NCBI GenBank assembly: GCA_903900265.1 | Contig: CAIUMM010000076.1 | Coordinates: forward strand, 1 to 64,000 | DNA: 64,000 nucleotides | Reading direction: 5' to 3' | Source: an uncultured Pseudomonadota bacterium | GTDB taxonomy: Bacteria > Myxococcota_A > UBA796 > SXON01 | In this document: piece after piece, positions 27,827 to 36,461 of the stretch | Numbering within the stretch: position 1 is the stretch's first letter | How the letters are laid out: every line of letters starts with the position of its first letter | Translations under genes and position numbers: made by a program | The notes under the pieces: generated by a model | Told to the model about the DNA's origin: nothing | The model's input: only the letters and a program-made list of their open reading frames with translations | The model's database searches: none

Positions 27827-27832
27827 ACCCCG

Positions 27833-27850
27833 CGCCGCGGAGTCGCGGCG
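27833..27850. terminator. GC hairpin between convergent genes
   Basis: CGCCGCG-GAGT-CGCGGCG, a 7-bp stem with a 4-base loop in the 37-base gap between the helicase and antiporter stops. No T-run follows on either strand, so it may only stabilise or pause transcripts. Confidence 0.4.
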
Positions 27851-27863
27851 GAATCAAATCACG

Positions 27864-29216
27864 TCAGGATGGCCGCTTGAACGCCCAGGTAAGCAGCGGC
27901 GGCGTCACCAGCGTGGTGCACATCACCATGATCACGATGGCGGTAAACGTAGCCGGCTCGATGATCGGCTCGCCGGCGACGTGCAGCCCCAGCCCGATGT
28001 TGGCGAAGATCAGCCCGACCTCACCCCGCGGGATCATGCCGATGCTCACCGGCAAGCGGCGCACGCCCGGCCCAAAGACACCGAGCGCTGAAGCCTGTTT
28101 GCCGAGGATCGCCACCCCGGTGAGCGCGGCCGCCAGCCACAGCGCGGAGACGTTTGCGAAGTGGCTGAGATCGACCCGAAAGCCCATGACGACGAAAAAG
28201 ACCGGCGCCAGAAAGGACGAGACCGGGTGGATCAGCTGCTCCAGCTCATACTCGCCCTGATCGACGAAGCTGCGGAAGTGCGCCGCTTCGAGGATCAGCC
28301 CCGCCGCGAAGGCGCCGACGATCGGCGCGAGCCCCACGGCCCCCGCGGCCCATGCCAGCAAGAAGCAGAACGCCAGCGAGACGGCGAGCAGTACGCCACC
28401 GCCGCTCAAGCGCGCCGCCGTCCAGAACAGCCGGGGCGCCGCCCAGGAACCGATCGCGATGGCGCCGAACAAGAAGCCTACGGCTTTGGCGACGATCCAG
28501 AGGATGGGCCCGGGCTCGGCCGCCACGCCGCGATCCGCAGCGCCGATAATCGCGCTCACGGCGGCGAGGATCACCAGCCCGAGCACATCATCGATGACCG
28601 CAGCCCCAAGGATGATCCGCGCCTCTGGGCTCTGGGACTGCCCCACATCCGCCAGCACGCGCGCGGTGATGCCGACGCTCGTCGCGGTGAGCGTCGCGCC
28701 GACAAACAAGTGCACGTACCAGGAATGTTCCGGCTGCAGCAGCGCGCTCACGCCCCAGCCGAGCGCGAACGGCACGACAACGCCGATACACGCGACGGCG
28801 AGCGCAGACAGGCCCACCTTCGCCATCTGGCCCAGCGTGGACTCCAGCCCGACCTGAAACAACAGCACGATCACGCCCAGCTCGGCGAGCGCGCCTACGA
28901 CGACGTCGTGCTCGATAAAGTCCAGCCCGTGCCAGCCCAAAAGCTTCAGGTTTCCGACCAGCAGGCCCCCCGCCAGCTCCCCCAGCACCGCCGGCTGGCC
29001 CAAGCGGATCGCGAGGCTCCCACACAGCTTCGCGACGACGAGGATCACCGTGAGCGCCAGCAGCGTAGGCTGCAGATCGCCGCCCCCGGCGAACGCAGGC
29101 CCGACGATCGCGCACACCGCGAGCGCACCGAAGAGGTGCGAGAAGCGCAGCGGCGATCGGCCCGCGGGTACAGGACGGGCGACGGAGGTGGCTTCGGCTC
29201 GGGCAGCAGGGTTCAT
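27864..29216 (-). CDS. CPA2-family cation:proton antiporter (KefB/NapA type)
   Basis: 450 aa, about 12-13 hydrophobic helices. The ion-binding helix carries the paired acidic residues IDDVLGLVILAAVSA typical of electrogenic CPA2 antiporters; upstream GQPAVLGELAGGLLVGN and LFQVGLES are family landmarks, and the last helices include FFVVMGFRVDLS and the MIPRGEVGLIFAN motif. No TrkA-N/RCK regulatory domain, so it is the short form. Probably Na+ or K+/H+ exchange for pH or ion homeostasis. Divergent from pheT. Confidence 0.93.
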   Translation of the reverse strand: MNPAARAEATSVARPVPAGRSPLRFSHLFGALAVCAIVGPAFAGGGDLQPTLLALTVILVVAKLCGSLAIRLGQPAVLGELAGGLLVGNLKLLGWHGLDFIEHDVVVGALAELGVIVLLFQVGLESTLGQMAKVGLSALAVACIGVVVPFALGWGVSALLQPEHSWYVHLFVGATLTATSVGITARVLADVGQSQSPEARIILGAAVIDDVLGLVILAAVSAIIGAADRGVAAEPGPILWIVAKAVGFLFGAIAIGSWAAPRLFWTAARLSGGGVLLAVSLAFCFLLAWAAGAVGLAPIVGAFAAGLILEAAHFRSFVDQGEYELEQLIHPVSSFLAPVFFVVMGFRVDLSHFANVSALWLAAALTGVAILGKQASALGVFGPGVRRLPVSIGMIPRGEVGLIFANIGLGLHVAGEPIIEPATFTAIVIMVMCTTLVTPPLLTWAFKRPS

Positions 29217-29332
29217 GGCGCCGCCAAGCTAAGCACCGCTACCCCAGACTGAAAGCCGAGATCAACGTGAACGTCGACGTGGAGGTCGACGCGGACGCTG
29301 ACGTTGCTCAAGTTCAGGGTTAGTTCCCCGCG

Positions 29333-31723
29333 ATGCGTGCTCCTCTCTCCGTCCTGCGCCGTTTCTTTGACAAAGGCGCGTTGAACATATCGAATACCGA
29401 ACTCGCCCGCGTGTTGAACGCCCGCGTGAGCGAGGTCGAACACGTGCACCGCTACCCTGCGCGCGAAAAGTTCAGCGGGGTCCGCATCGTCGAGGCAGTA
29501 GAAGCCTTGGAACATGCGGTGCTCCCGAGCGCCGAAGCGTTCACGCGCTGGCGCATGAGCCTCGCGGACGACAAGGGCTTCGGCCCGGTGTACATCGTCG
29601 TTGGGGATCGCTTCGGGTTGAAGGTGGGAGACCGCGCCGCGGCGGTGCTTGTCGGCGGCACGCTCCCTGAATCGGACGTCGTGATCCAAGCCAAGGCCGT
29701 GGCTGGGCTCGCCAGCGAAGGCGTGCTGGTCTCCGAAGCCCAGCTGGGGGTCGGCAAGGACGCGGCCCGACCGTTGTTCTTCGCGCCCGACACCGCGCTC
29801 GGGGCCGATCCCTGGACCGCGCTGTGCTGCGATGAGCACGGCGAGGCCGACGTGATCTTCGAATTCGATCTGGAGCCCAACCGCCCGGACCTGTTCTCGC
29901 TCTCCGGCATCGCCCGCGACATCGGCGCGATCTGGGGCCTGACCCCGCGCCTCCCGTCCGGTCCAAGCTTGGGTGAACTGCCCGCGTTGGACCTGGAGAT
30001 TCGCATCGAGACGCCGCGGGCTCGCCACTACGCGGGCTTGGCGATGCGCGGCGTGCGCGTCGCGGCCTCGCCGCAATGGCTGCAGAACACCGTGCGGGCG
30101 CTCGGCATGCGCCCCATCAACAACGTCGTAGACGCAGCGAACCTCGCGATGTTCGAGCTCGGCCAACCGTTGCACACCTTTGATCGCGCGCAGCTCAAAG
30201 ACAGCGCGATCGTCCTCAGAATGGCCGCTCCCAACGAGACGATCACCACCTTGGACGGCGTGGTGCGCACGCTCACCGACGAGTGTTTGTTGGTGTGCGA
30301 CGGCAGAAGCACCGCCGAAGGGGCCCCCGGGCGCCCTGTCGCGATCGCCGGGGTGATGGGCGACGCCAGCTCCGAAGTTCGCGAAGGCACGACCGATATC
30401 CTGATTGAATCTGCCGCTTTTGACATGGCGGCGGTGCGGCGCGCCTCGCGGCGGCTGTCGCTGCGCACCGAAGCCAGCTTGCGCTTTGAGAAGGGGCTGC
30501 CGATCTGCACGGTCGCACCTGCGCTCGCGCGCCTCGCGGGCCTGCTCACCGAGCTGTGCGGCGCTGCGCCTACGGCGATGTCGATCGCCGGCGAGGCCAT
30601 CCCGGCGCCGACGCACATCGCGCTGAACCGGGCGTACCTGCGCCAACGCCTCGGCATGGACATCCCCGATGCGACGATGGACCGCCTGCTGCGCGCGTCG
30701 GGCCTGGAGGTGCACGCCGATCATGCGCTCGCTCCCGAGTTCCGGCCCGACCTGCGTATTCCGCAGGATCTCATTGAAGAGGTCGGGCGCCTGCACGGCT
30801 ACGAGCACGTGCGCGCCGAGGCGCCGGTGCTGCCGCTGCGCGCCCCAGACCCTACTCCTCAGGTTCGTCTCGCGCGCGCCAGCCGCCACGTGCTCACCGC
30901 CGCAGGGTTCGACGAGGTCTACCTGCCGGTGTGGATCGGCGACGAAGACGCCAGCCGCTTTCAGCTCGACCCCGAGCGCCTGATCCGCCTCATCAACCCC
31001 CTCGCCGCCAACCTGACGACCTTCCGCACCACCGCGCTACCGGCGCTGCTCGAAGCCTGCGTTCAGAACCGCAAGGACCTGCACGAGTTCGGCCTCTTCG
31101 AGGTCGGTCGGATCTACCGCCGCATCCCCAGCGACAGCGCGCCGGGCGCCATCGACGAGCGCCAGCACCTCGCCGGGATCAGCATCGGGCGCGACTTGCT
31201 CGAAGTGCGCGACGTGCTCATCGAGCTTGGCAAGAGCCTCGGCGCTTCCACGGCGATCTCCAGGCCTTCCCGGCCCGACTTCAGCCTCGCCGACGTCCTG
31301 CACCCCGGGCGCAGCGTAGCCATCGGCAGCTGGGCGACGATCGGCGAACTTCACCCTCGCCTTGTGCGCGCGGTTGGCCTGAGGGAGACCCCGGTCGTGT
31401 TCTGGGCGGACCTCGAGAGCCTGCTGCACGTGCAGCCCGCGCCGGTCCACTTTCAGCCTCCGCCGCGGCACCCTTCGGTGGTGCTCGATCTGAACGTCAC
31501 CATCGGCAACCGCGTGGAGTCGGCGAGCGTGCTCGCCGCCGTGCCGGAGCTGCCCGGGCTCGTGCACCGCGAGATCGCCGACGTGTACAAGCTGGACTCC
31601 GGGGCGCGGGTCACGCTGCGCTTCACCTGGAACGGCGGCGAGCGCTCGATGACCGCCGAAGAGACCCAAGCCGCGCTGGGACAGATTCGTAGCGCCCTCA
31701 GCAACGCCGGATTCACGCTGTGA
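29333..31723 (+). CDS. pheT: phenylalanine-tRNA ligase beta subunit
   Basis: 796 aa; pairs with PheS to charge tRNA-Phe. Domain order is normal: N-terminal region with the tRNA-binding (EMAP-like) domain, FEFDLEPNRPDLFSLSGIAR near 180-200, B3/4 editing domain, B5 domain, catalytic-like core starting LRTEASLRFEKG, and a C-terminal ferredoxin-like anticodon-binding domain (PPRHPSVVLDLNVTIGNRV ... LRFTWNGGERSMTAEE). ATG at 29333. pheS is not next to it, unlike the usual pheST pair. The following DUF962 gene starts on its stop codon (GTGA). Confidence 0.97.
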   Translation: MRAPLSVLRRFFDKGALNISNTELARVLNARVSEVEHVHRYPAREKFSGVRIVEAVEALEHAVLPSAEAFTRWRMSLADDKGFGPVYIVVGDRFGLKVGDRAAAVLVGGTLPESDVVIQAKAVAGLASEGVLVSEAQLGVGKDAARPLFFAPDTALGADPWTALCCDEHGEADVIFEFDLEPNRPDLFSLSGIARDIGAIWGLTPRLPSGPSLGELPALDLEIRIETPRARHYAGLAMRGVRVAASPQWLQNTVRALGMRPINNVVDAANLAMFELGQPLHTFDRAQLKDSAIVLRMAAPNETITTLDGVVRTLTDECLLVCDGRSTAEGAPGRPVAIAGVMGDASSEVREGTTDILIESAAFDMAAVRRASRRLSLRTEASLRFEKGLPICTVAPALARLAGLLTELCGAAPTAMSIAGEAIPAPTHIALNRAYLRQRLGMDIPDATMDRLLRASGLEVHADHALAPEFRPDLRIPQDLIEEVGRLHGYEHVRAEAPVLPLRAPDPTPQVRLARASRHVLTAAGFDEVYLPVWIGDEDASRFQLDPERLIRLINPLAANLTTFRTTALPALLEACVQNRKDLHEFGLFEVGRIYRRIPSDSAPGAIDERQHLAGISIGRDLLEVRDVLIELGKSLGASTAISRPSRPDFSLADVLHPGRSVAIGSWATIGELHPRLVRAVGLRETPVVFWADLESLLHVQPAPVHFQPPPRHPSVVLDLNVTIGNRVESASVLAAVPELPGLVHREIADVYKLDSGARVTLRFTWNGGERSMTAEETQAALGQIRSALSNAGFTL

Positions 31724-32199
31724 GCGGCGCTTCGGCGGCGCGGATCCCTTCGTTCGCCGAATTCTGGCCGTTCTACATCAGCCAACACCGGGACGCCCGG
31801 TGTCGAATCGTGCACTTCATCGGCACGAACGGCTTTGTGGGGTTGACCCTTGGTTGCCTTTGGAGCCGGCCCCTCGTGCTCGGCCCGGTCCTGCTGCTCA
31901 TCGCGATCGTCATCGCGCTGGCGTTTCAGATGGAGGCGCGCCGGAACGCCGCGCCGGTGCTGGTCGGGGCGATCGTCGCTGCGGTCGTGGCCCATCCCGC
32001 GATGCTAGGCGCGGTCGCGTTTGCCTATGCGTGGGCCTGGGCTGGCCACTTCCTGATCGAAGGCAACCGGCCCGCCACATTCACCTACCCATTGTGGTCG
32101 TTTGCTGGTGATTTTCGGATGTGCGGCCAGATGTGGACCGGCAAGCTCTGGAAAGGCCGGGCCGACCACATCGCGCCTGCAGTACCAGCGGCACCGTAG
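31720..32199 (+). CDS. DUF962 / Mpo1-like membrane protein
   Basis: 159 aa, four hydrophobic segments. It has the family landmarks FAEFWPFYISQHRDARCRIVHFIGT near the N-terminus and GHFLIEGNRPATFTYPLWS at the end; the conserved His residues are those used for Fe2+ in yeast Mpo1, a dioxygenase acting on 2-hydroxy fatty acids (family knowledge). Enzymatic role here is inference. The GTG start overlaps the pheT stop by four bases, so it is translated with pheT. Confidence 0.85.
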   Translation: MSGASAARIPSFAEFWPFYISQHRDARCRIVHFIGTNGFVGLTLGCLWSRPLVLGPVLLLIAIVIALAFQMEARRNAAPVLVGAIVAAVVAHPAMLGAVAFAYAWAWAGHFLIEGNRPATFTYPLWSFAGDFRMCGQMWTGKLWKGRADHIAPAVPAAP

Positions 32200-32272
32200 C
32201 GATCTCACCAAAGCAGGTTAGTCGCCGTCCTTCGACGGCTCGCGCCGCCCTAAAACACCCAAGGAAGGCACC

Positions 32273-33184
32273 GTGTCCGACTATGACAACCCCGAACCTC
32301 CTCCCAGTCGCGTAGGCGGCTGCCTCGTTCAAGCGGTCACCCACGCCGTAGCGCTCGCGCTGGGCGCGGTGCTTGGCATCGTCGGGGCGAGCATGATCGA
32401 GTACTACCAGAACCCCGAGCTGCTGGATCGGCCCGAAGGCGAGCTGTCCCGCGCCGAGCTGATCTCCCGCTTGGACACCTCGGAGAAGGCGTACGCCGAG
32501 CTGCTCGCCGAGAAGGCAAAGCACGAAGAGACCGCCAAAGGCGAGGTCGAAGCCGCCAACCAGAAGGTGGGCGACCTGCAAACCCAGGTCGAGAAGAAGC
32601 AAGAAGAGATGGCGGTGCTCGAAGCCAAGGTCAAGAAGAGCGCAGGCAAGAGCGCTGCGCTCAAAAAAGAGCTTGAAGCCAAGCAGGCCGAGCTCGATTC
32701 GCTGCAGGGTCAGCTGACTCAGGCGCTCGCAGAAAAGGCGCAGCTCGAAGTCGATCTGCAAGTTTCGCGGCAGGAGACCGACGTCGCGCGCGGCGAGACC
32801 ACGGTGGCGCGAAATGAGACCAACGTCGCTCGCAACCAGACGATCGAAGCCAAATGGCTCGGCTTCAAGAGCGACGCCATGGTGCAGATCTGCGAGAAGG
32901 GCAACCGCAACAAGCTCGCGAAGTGCCGGGAAGCGGTCACCGCGACGCTCACCTCGTCGCGCGGCGCCAAGTTCAAGCGCTGCCTGTCCAGCGGACAAGC
33001 GAGTCCGCGCCTGATCGCGTTCGACAAGAAGACCGACGATCCCGAGCTGCCGCGCTGGAGCGAGTGGATGGACCAGGACTCGTCGTTCACCGCCGACCGC
33101 TGGTACATCATCTTCTGCGATCCGACCCTCCCGGAAGCCGACTTCGGCTCGGACGCGGGCGACATCGAAGATCTCGGACTCTGA
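32273..33184 (+). CDS. membrane-anchored coiled-coil protein
   Basis: 303 aa from GTG at 32273 with AAGGAAGG just upstream. One N-terminal membrane helix (AVALALGAVLGIVGASMIEYY, about 24-46) is followed by a long heptad-rich coiled coil (about 60-190, many Ala/Glu/Lys; three near-repeats of VARxETxVARNxT). The C-terminal domain (about 195-303) is globular, with FKSDAMVQICEKG and a DRWYIIFCDP stretch and four Cys. No known family. Periplasmic if the helix acts as an uncleaved anchor. Convergent with the cytochrome-like lipoprotein gene, one base apart. A GCCGTC-CTTC-GACGGC hairpin lies at 32224-32239 in its leader. Confidence 0.75.
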   Translation: MSDYDNPEPPPSRVGGCLVQAVTHAVALALGAVLGIVGASMIEYYQNPELLDRPEGELSRAELISRLDTSEKAYAELLAEKAKHEETAKGEVEAANQKVGDLQTQVEKKQEEMAVLEAKVKKSAGKSAALKKELEAKQAELDSLQGQLTQALAEKAQLEVDLQVSRQETDVARGETTVARNETNVARNQTIEAKWLGFKSDAMVQICEKGNRNKLAKCREAVTATLTSSRGAKFKRCLSSGQASPRLIAFDKKTDDPELPRWSEWMDQDSSFTADRWYIIFCDPTLPEADFGSDAGDIEDLGL

Positions 33185-33185
33185 G

Positions 33186-33548
33186 CTACTCCCCCTCTGC
33201 TGCGCACTCCAGCCAGACGCGGAGCAGATACCGGTCGTCGACGGTGGTGCCCCCGAGGGGCGGCATGGTGGGCGTATCCACCGCGGCCAGCGCCAGCACA
33301 AGGTCCTTGGACGCCCACACCGAGGCTGCGTCGTCGAAGTTCACGTCCTCGGGAGCGCCCTGACGCACGGTTTGACCCGAGGAATGGCAGGTTCTACAGT
33401 TCTGGGTCAAAAACCCATCGCCGAAGGTCTCATAGGTCACGGTGGGAACGTCCGCGCAGTACCCGGAGTCGCCGGGTTCGTCGCCGGCGCACCCGCCGAG
33501 AAACGGAAGCATCGCGAGCGAGAAGCACAGCGCGTAGCTGCCGTTCAT
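33186..33548 (-). CDS. small mono-haem cytochrome-like lipoprotein
   Basis: 120 aa. Lipobox FLGGC gives a lipid-anchored product. A single c-type haem motif CRTCHSS (CxxCH) sits near residue 52 and a possible axial-Met segment TPTMPPLGG near 93. Last gene of the four-gene minus-strand set; its ATG overlaps the stop of the DUF1501 gene (ATGA). Together with the CLNCH motif in the DUF1549-like partner it suggests covalently bound haem and electron transfer outside the inner membrane. Function unknown. Confidence 0.8.
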   Translation of the reverse strand: MNGSYALCFSLAMLPFLGGCAGDEPGDSGYCADVPTVTYETFGDGFLTQNCRTCHSSGQTVRQGAPEDVNFDDAASVWASKDLVLALAAVDTPTMPPLGGTTVDDRYLLRVWLECAAEGE

Positions 33549-34837
33549 GCGATGACGCCGTCAATCGGCTGCACGCCCATCACGTAGTCGGCCGGGTCTA
33601 CGTCCGCCAACGCCAGCAGGGTCGCGCCGATCGCCTCGGCGGAGAGCACTTGGCCGCCTTCCGCGACGTCACCCGACGCCGGATCGACGTTTTGCCCGTA
33701 GTAGGTGGTGTCGAAGCCGCCGACGACGCGATCCCCTGTCAATCCAGCGCCGAGCAACATCACGCTGGTGTAGGGCCAGTGATCTTTGCCACCGACGCCA
33801 TTCAGCAGCGGCGTACGTCCCATCTCCGAAAGGACGCAGACCACGGTTTCGTCCAACAGTGACGCTTCCTCCTCACCTGGCGCGTTCGCCAGCAGCTGTA
33901 CGAGCTGGCCGAGACCGCTGAACAACCCCTCCCACAGCGGCGACTGTCCGTCGTCGTTTTGGGCGTGCGTGTCCCAACCGAACGCCGCGCCCGACGAGAG
34001 CGTCAAGCAGCGACTGATGCCCTTTTGCAGCGCTTCTACCGCCACGACGGCCTGATCCGCGAGGCTGGTGCCCCCCGTGAAGTCCATCAAATATTGCAGG
34101 TCCTTGAGGTCCGCTGCGTGCTGGGTCGCGGTGTTGAAGTCCGCAGCCAGGACGTCTTCGACCTTGGACCGCGACACGCTCGCGCGCGCGGCAGCCCGCT
34201 GGGAGACGAAGCGATCGACCAGCGCCTGCGAAGGGCTACGCAGCGTCGCGACGTCGATGTCCGACAAGCCCAGCGCCGAGCCGTTCAGCAGCGCCTCCAG
34301 CTGTCCGGCAGCCCCAGTGCGCGCGACCGCTACGCCTAAGTTGCCCGGGAAGCTAGGACCGCCCAACACGAGGTGCGGCAGGGTGAAGGAGCCGCGGTCC
34401 TGATCGGCGAGGATCGCCGGCCAATCCGGCGTGAGGCCGCTGGTGGTGCCGGTCATCGCCAACATCGTGCAGATCTCGTGCGCGATCGAGCGAACCATCA
34501 CGCCGTTGAACACCACGCTGCGGTCGTGCCAAGCCTGCATGAACGCGTCCACCGAAGGACGGTCCGGGTGACTCACATAGGCGATCCCCCCCGCGACCGC
34601 CCGCTCCGCAGCCGCTTCCAGATCGACGTTTGGGTTCGAGAACTCCGGCGCAAAAACCCGCGTCGGGTCCCAGCCGCCCTGCGCAAACACGAAGATGAAC
34701 TTGCGCTTGGACGCGCCAACGCCCGCGCGCGCGACACCCGGCCACATCGAGCGGCCGAGGGTCAGCCCCACGCCCAGGCCCGCAAGCGAAGAGGCGAGGA
34801 ACGAACGACGGGAAGTGTGCATCTTGGGTAGTTTCAT
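33545..34837 (-). CDS. Tat-exported DUF1501-family protein
   Basis: 430 aa from ATG at 34837 (AGGAGC seven bases upstream). The N-terminus has a twin-arginine signal SRRSFLASSLAGLGVGL, so it is exported folded. The body fits DUF1501, a sulfatase/alkaline-phosphatase-like fold: FIFVFAQGGWDP near the start, FGWDTHAQND, VVCVLSEMGRTP and GGKDHWPYTSVML near the end. In other bacteria DUF1501 genes sit next to DUF1549/DUF1553-type or DUF1800 genes. Here it lies between a DUF1549-like lipoprotein and a mono-haem lipoprotein. Catalytic activity is not established for the family. Confidence 0.9.
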   Translation of the reverse strand: MKLPKMHTSRRSFLASSLAGLGVGLTLGRSMWPGVARAGVGASKRKFIFVFAQGGWDPTRVFAPEFSNPNVDLEAAAERAVAGGIAYVSHPDRPSVDAFMQAWHDRSVVFNGVMVRSIAHEICTMLAMTGTTSGLTPDWPAILADQDRGSFTLPHLVLGGPSFPGNLGVAVARTGAAGQLEALLNGSALGLSDIDVATLRSPSQALVDRFVSQRAAARASVSRSKVEDVLAADFNTATQHAADLKDLQYLMDFTGGTSLADQAVVAVEALQKGISRCLTLSSGAAFGWDTHAQNDDGQSPLWEGLFSGLGQLVQLLANAPGEEEASLLDETVVCVLSEMGRTPLLNGVGGKDHWPYTSVMLLGAGLTGDRVVGGFDTTYYGQNVDPASGDVAEGGQVLSAEAIGATLLALADVDPADYVMGVQPIDGVIA

Positions 34838-34874
34838 GGAAAGCTCCTGCCGCTCAACGGCACCGGCTCGTCGT

Positions 34875-36461
34875 TCAGTAGTAGAGAAAGTCGGGATCGC
34901 GGAGTAAGGCCGAGAGCACGCCCGCCCAGGCGCCCTGGGTCGTGCCTTCCACCGCATAGACCCCCGTCCACAGGTCCAACGCCGCCGCTACCTCCGCGCC
35001 ATCTGCAGCGACGGTGTGGCCGAGGACCCGCCGATGCAGGTACTGGACCTCCGCCACCATGGCCGCCCGGTTGGTCTCCGGCGTCTCGCTGAAGTCCAGC
35101 TGCGCGAACAAGCGCTCGGGTTCGGCGTTGATCGCGTAGGCCGCCGCTGCCTCAGCGAGGCGCTCCTGCACGAGCACGAGCGTCGCGTTCGGCGTGCGCG
35201 CGGTGGCCGTGACGTTGTAGCCATCCGCGCCCCCGGCGAGCGTGCGAAAGCCCACCGCGTCCGAGCGGAGCATGTCGTAGTTGGCGTAGGTCCAGACGAA
35301 CCCGGTCAGATCCTCTACCGTAGAGGCCAGCAGGTCCGCCGTCAGCATCTTCTGGGGTACAAAGCCCGGCTCGTCCGTGGAGCCCGACAAGTACGCCGGA
35401 TCGGCGACGATGCTCTTGAACAGGGCACGGACGGTCAGACCACCCGAGATGAAGGCGTCGCGATGCTCGACCACGCGCTGCTCATCCTCGACCGTGAGCG
35501 GCCGACGCAGCAGGAGCTCGGTGGCCTGCTCGGCCGCGCACATCGGAAAGCGGTTGTCGCCGGCGATCTGCTGCCCAAGGTCCGCGAGGCTGAAGCCGGG
35601 ATCACCGTAGTAGGCGCGCTCGGTGCCGGTGTAGCTCCGATATTGGGGCTCCCGCTCGGGAAAGTAGTAGCTGGCCTCTCCCGGATTGGTGTAGTCATAC
35701 CACCAGAATCCGAAAAAGTAGCTCGCGAGCGGATCGAGCGATGTGTGGCAGTTCAGGCAGGCTGGGTTGGTCTGCAGGGCCGAGTTCACGGCGTCGGAGT
35801 CCAACAAGTTCACGTTGCGGTCGAACTCGATCGGCCGCACGAGGTAGTCGTTGCAGAGCAGGATCCGACTGACGGCGTTGGCGCGCTTGCGGTTCGCGTT
35901 GCTGCTCGTGCTGGTGTAGCGCCACCACATCGAGTTCGTCGCCATCACGCCCGCCGCGGGCCTCCCATCCGTATAGTGGGCTTGCTTCCAGCCGGTCTCG
36001 CCAGCGGGATAGTCCAGCGGCCACATCTGCGCGAGCGTCTCGTTCGCCATGGTCCAGTCGGCGGTGACCAGATCGGTGTACGGAAGGTCGTGATCGGCGA
36101 TGTAACTGAGGATCTGGAGGGTCTCGTCCCCGATCGCCTGCTGAAACGCCGCTTGATCGTCCAGACCATACTGGTAGGCGTAGATGAGGTAGGACTCGGA
36201 GCGCGTCAGGTAGATCTCGCTCCACAGGTCACGAACTCGGCCGGGAAAGCGCGCATCATGCAGGTAGGAATCGGTCAGTTCGTCGATGGCCGCAGGGTCC
36301 GCCTCCACCGCAGCGAGGTCCTCTACGCTCGGACGAACGCCGCGCACGTCGACGGAGATGCGGGTGAGCGCCGTCGCAGCATCCGCCTGCGCGGGCGACC
36401 GCGGCGCCACAGCCTCAGGCTCGGGCGTACACGCCGTGTACAGGAGCAGGGAAATTACCAT
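34875..36461 (-). CDS. DUF1549/DUF1588-like lipoprotein with CxxCH motif
   Basis: 528 aa from ATG at 36461; lipobox LLYTAC within an eleven-residue leader, unusually short. Residues about 30-80 resemble DUF1549 (ISVDVRGVRPSVEDLAAV ... YLHDARFPGRVRDLWSE). The middle contains a c-type haem-like CLNCHTSLDPLA, the DUF1588-type motif. A helical C-terminal half follows (RRPLTVEDEQRVVEHRD, YLHRRVLGHTVAADG) ending LRDPDFLYY. Related proteins in Planctomycetes and Myxococcota carry extra cytochrome domains missing here. Its ATG overlaps the upstream stop by seven bases. Likely periplasmic or surface; substrate unknown. Confidence 0.78.
   Translation of the reverse strand: MVISLLLYTACTPEPEAVAPRSPAQADAATALTRISVDVRGVRPSVEDLAAVEADPAAIDELTDSYLHDARFPGRVRDLWSEIYLTRSESYLIYAYQYGLDDQAAFQQAIGDETLQILSYIADHDLPYTDLVTADWTMANETLAQMWPLDYPAGETGWKQAHYTDGRPAAGVMATNSMWWRYTSTSSNANRKRANAVSRILLCNDYLVRPIEFDRNVNLLDSDAVNSALQTNPACLNCHTSLDPLASYFFGFWWYDYTNPGEASYYFPEREPQYRSYTGTERAYYGDPGFSLADLGQQIAGDNRFPMCAAEQATELLLRRPLTVEDEQRVVEHRDAFISGGLTVRALFKSIVADPAYLSGSTDEPGFVPQKMLTADLLASTVEDLTGFVWTYANYDMLRSDAVGFRTLAGGADGYNVTATARTPNATLVLVQERLAEAAAAYAINAEPERLFAQLDFSETPETNRAAMVAEVQYLHRRVLGHTVAADGAEVAAALDLWTGVYAVEGTTQGAWAGVLSALLRDPDFLYY

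Noticed and set aside
29264-29310. GACGTC-like 6-base periodic sequence between the antiporter gene and pheT
   Set aside because: Imperfect and short; in one frame it encodes an NVDVEVDAD-like peptide but without a start. Probably chance low complexity in a divergent leader.
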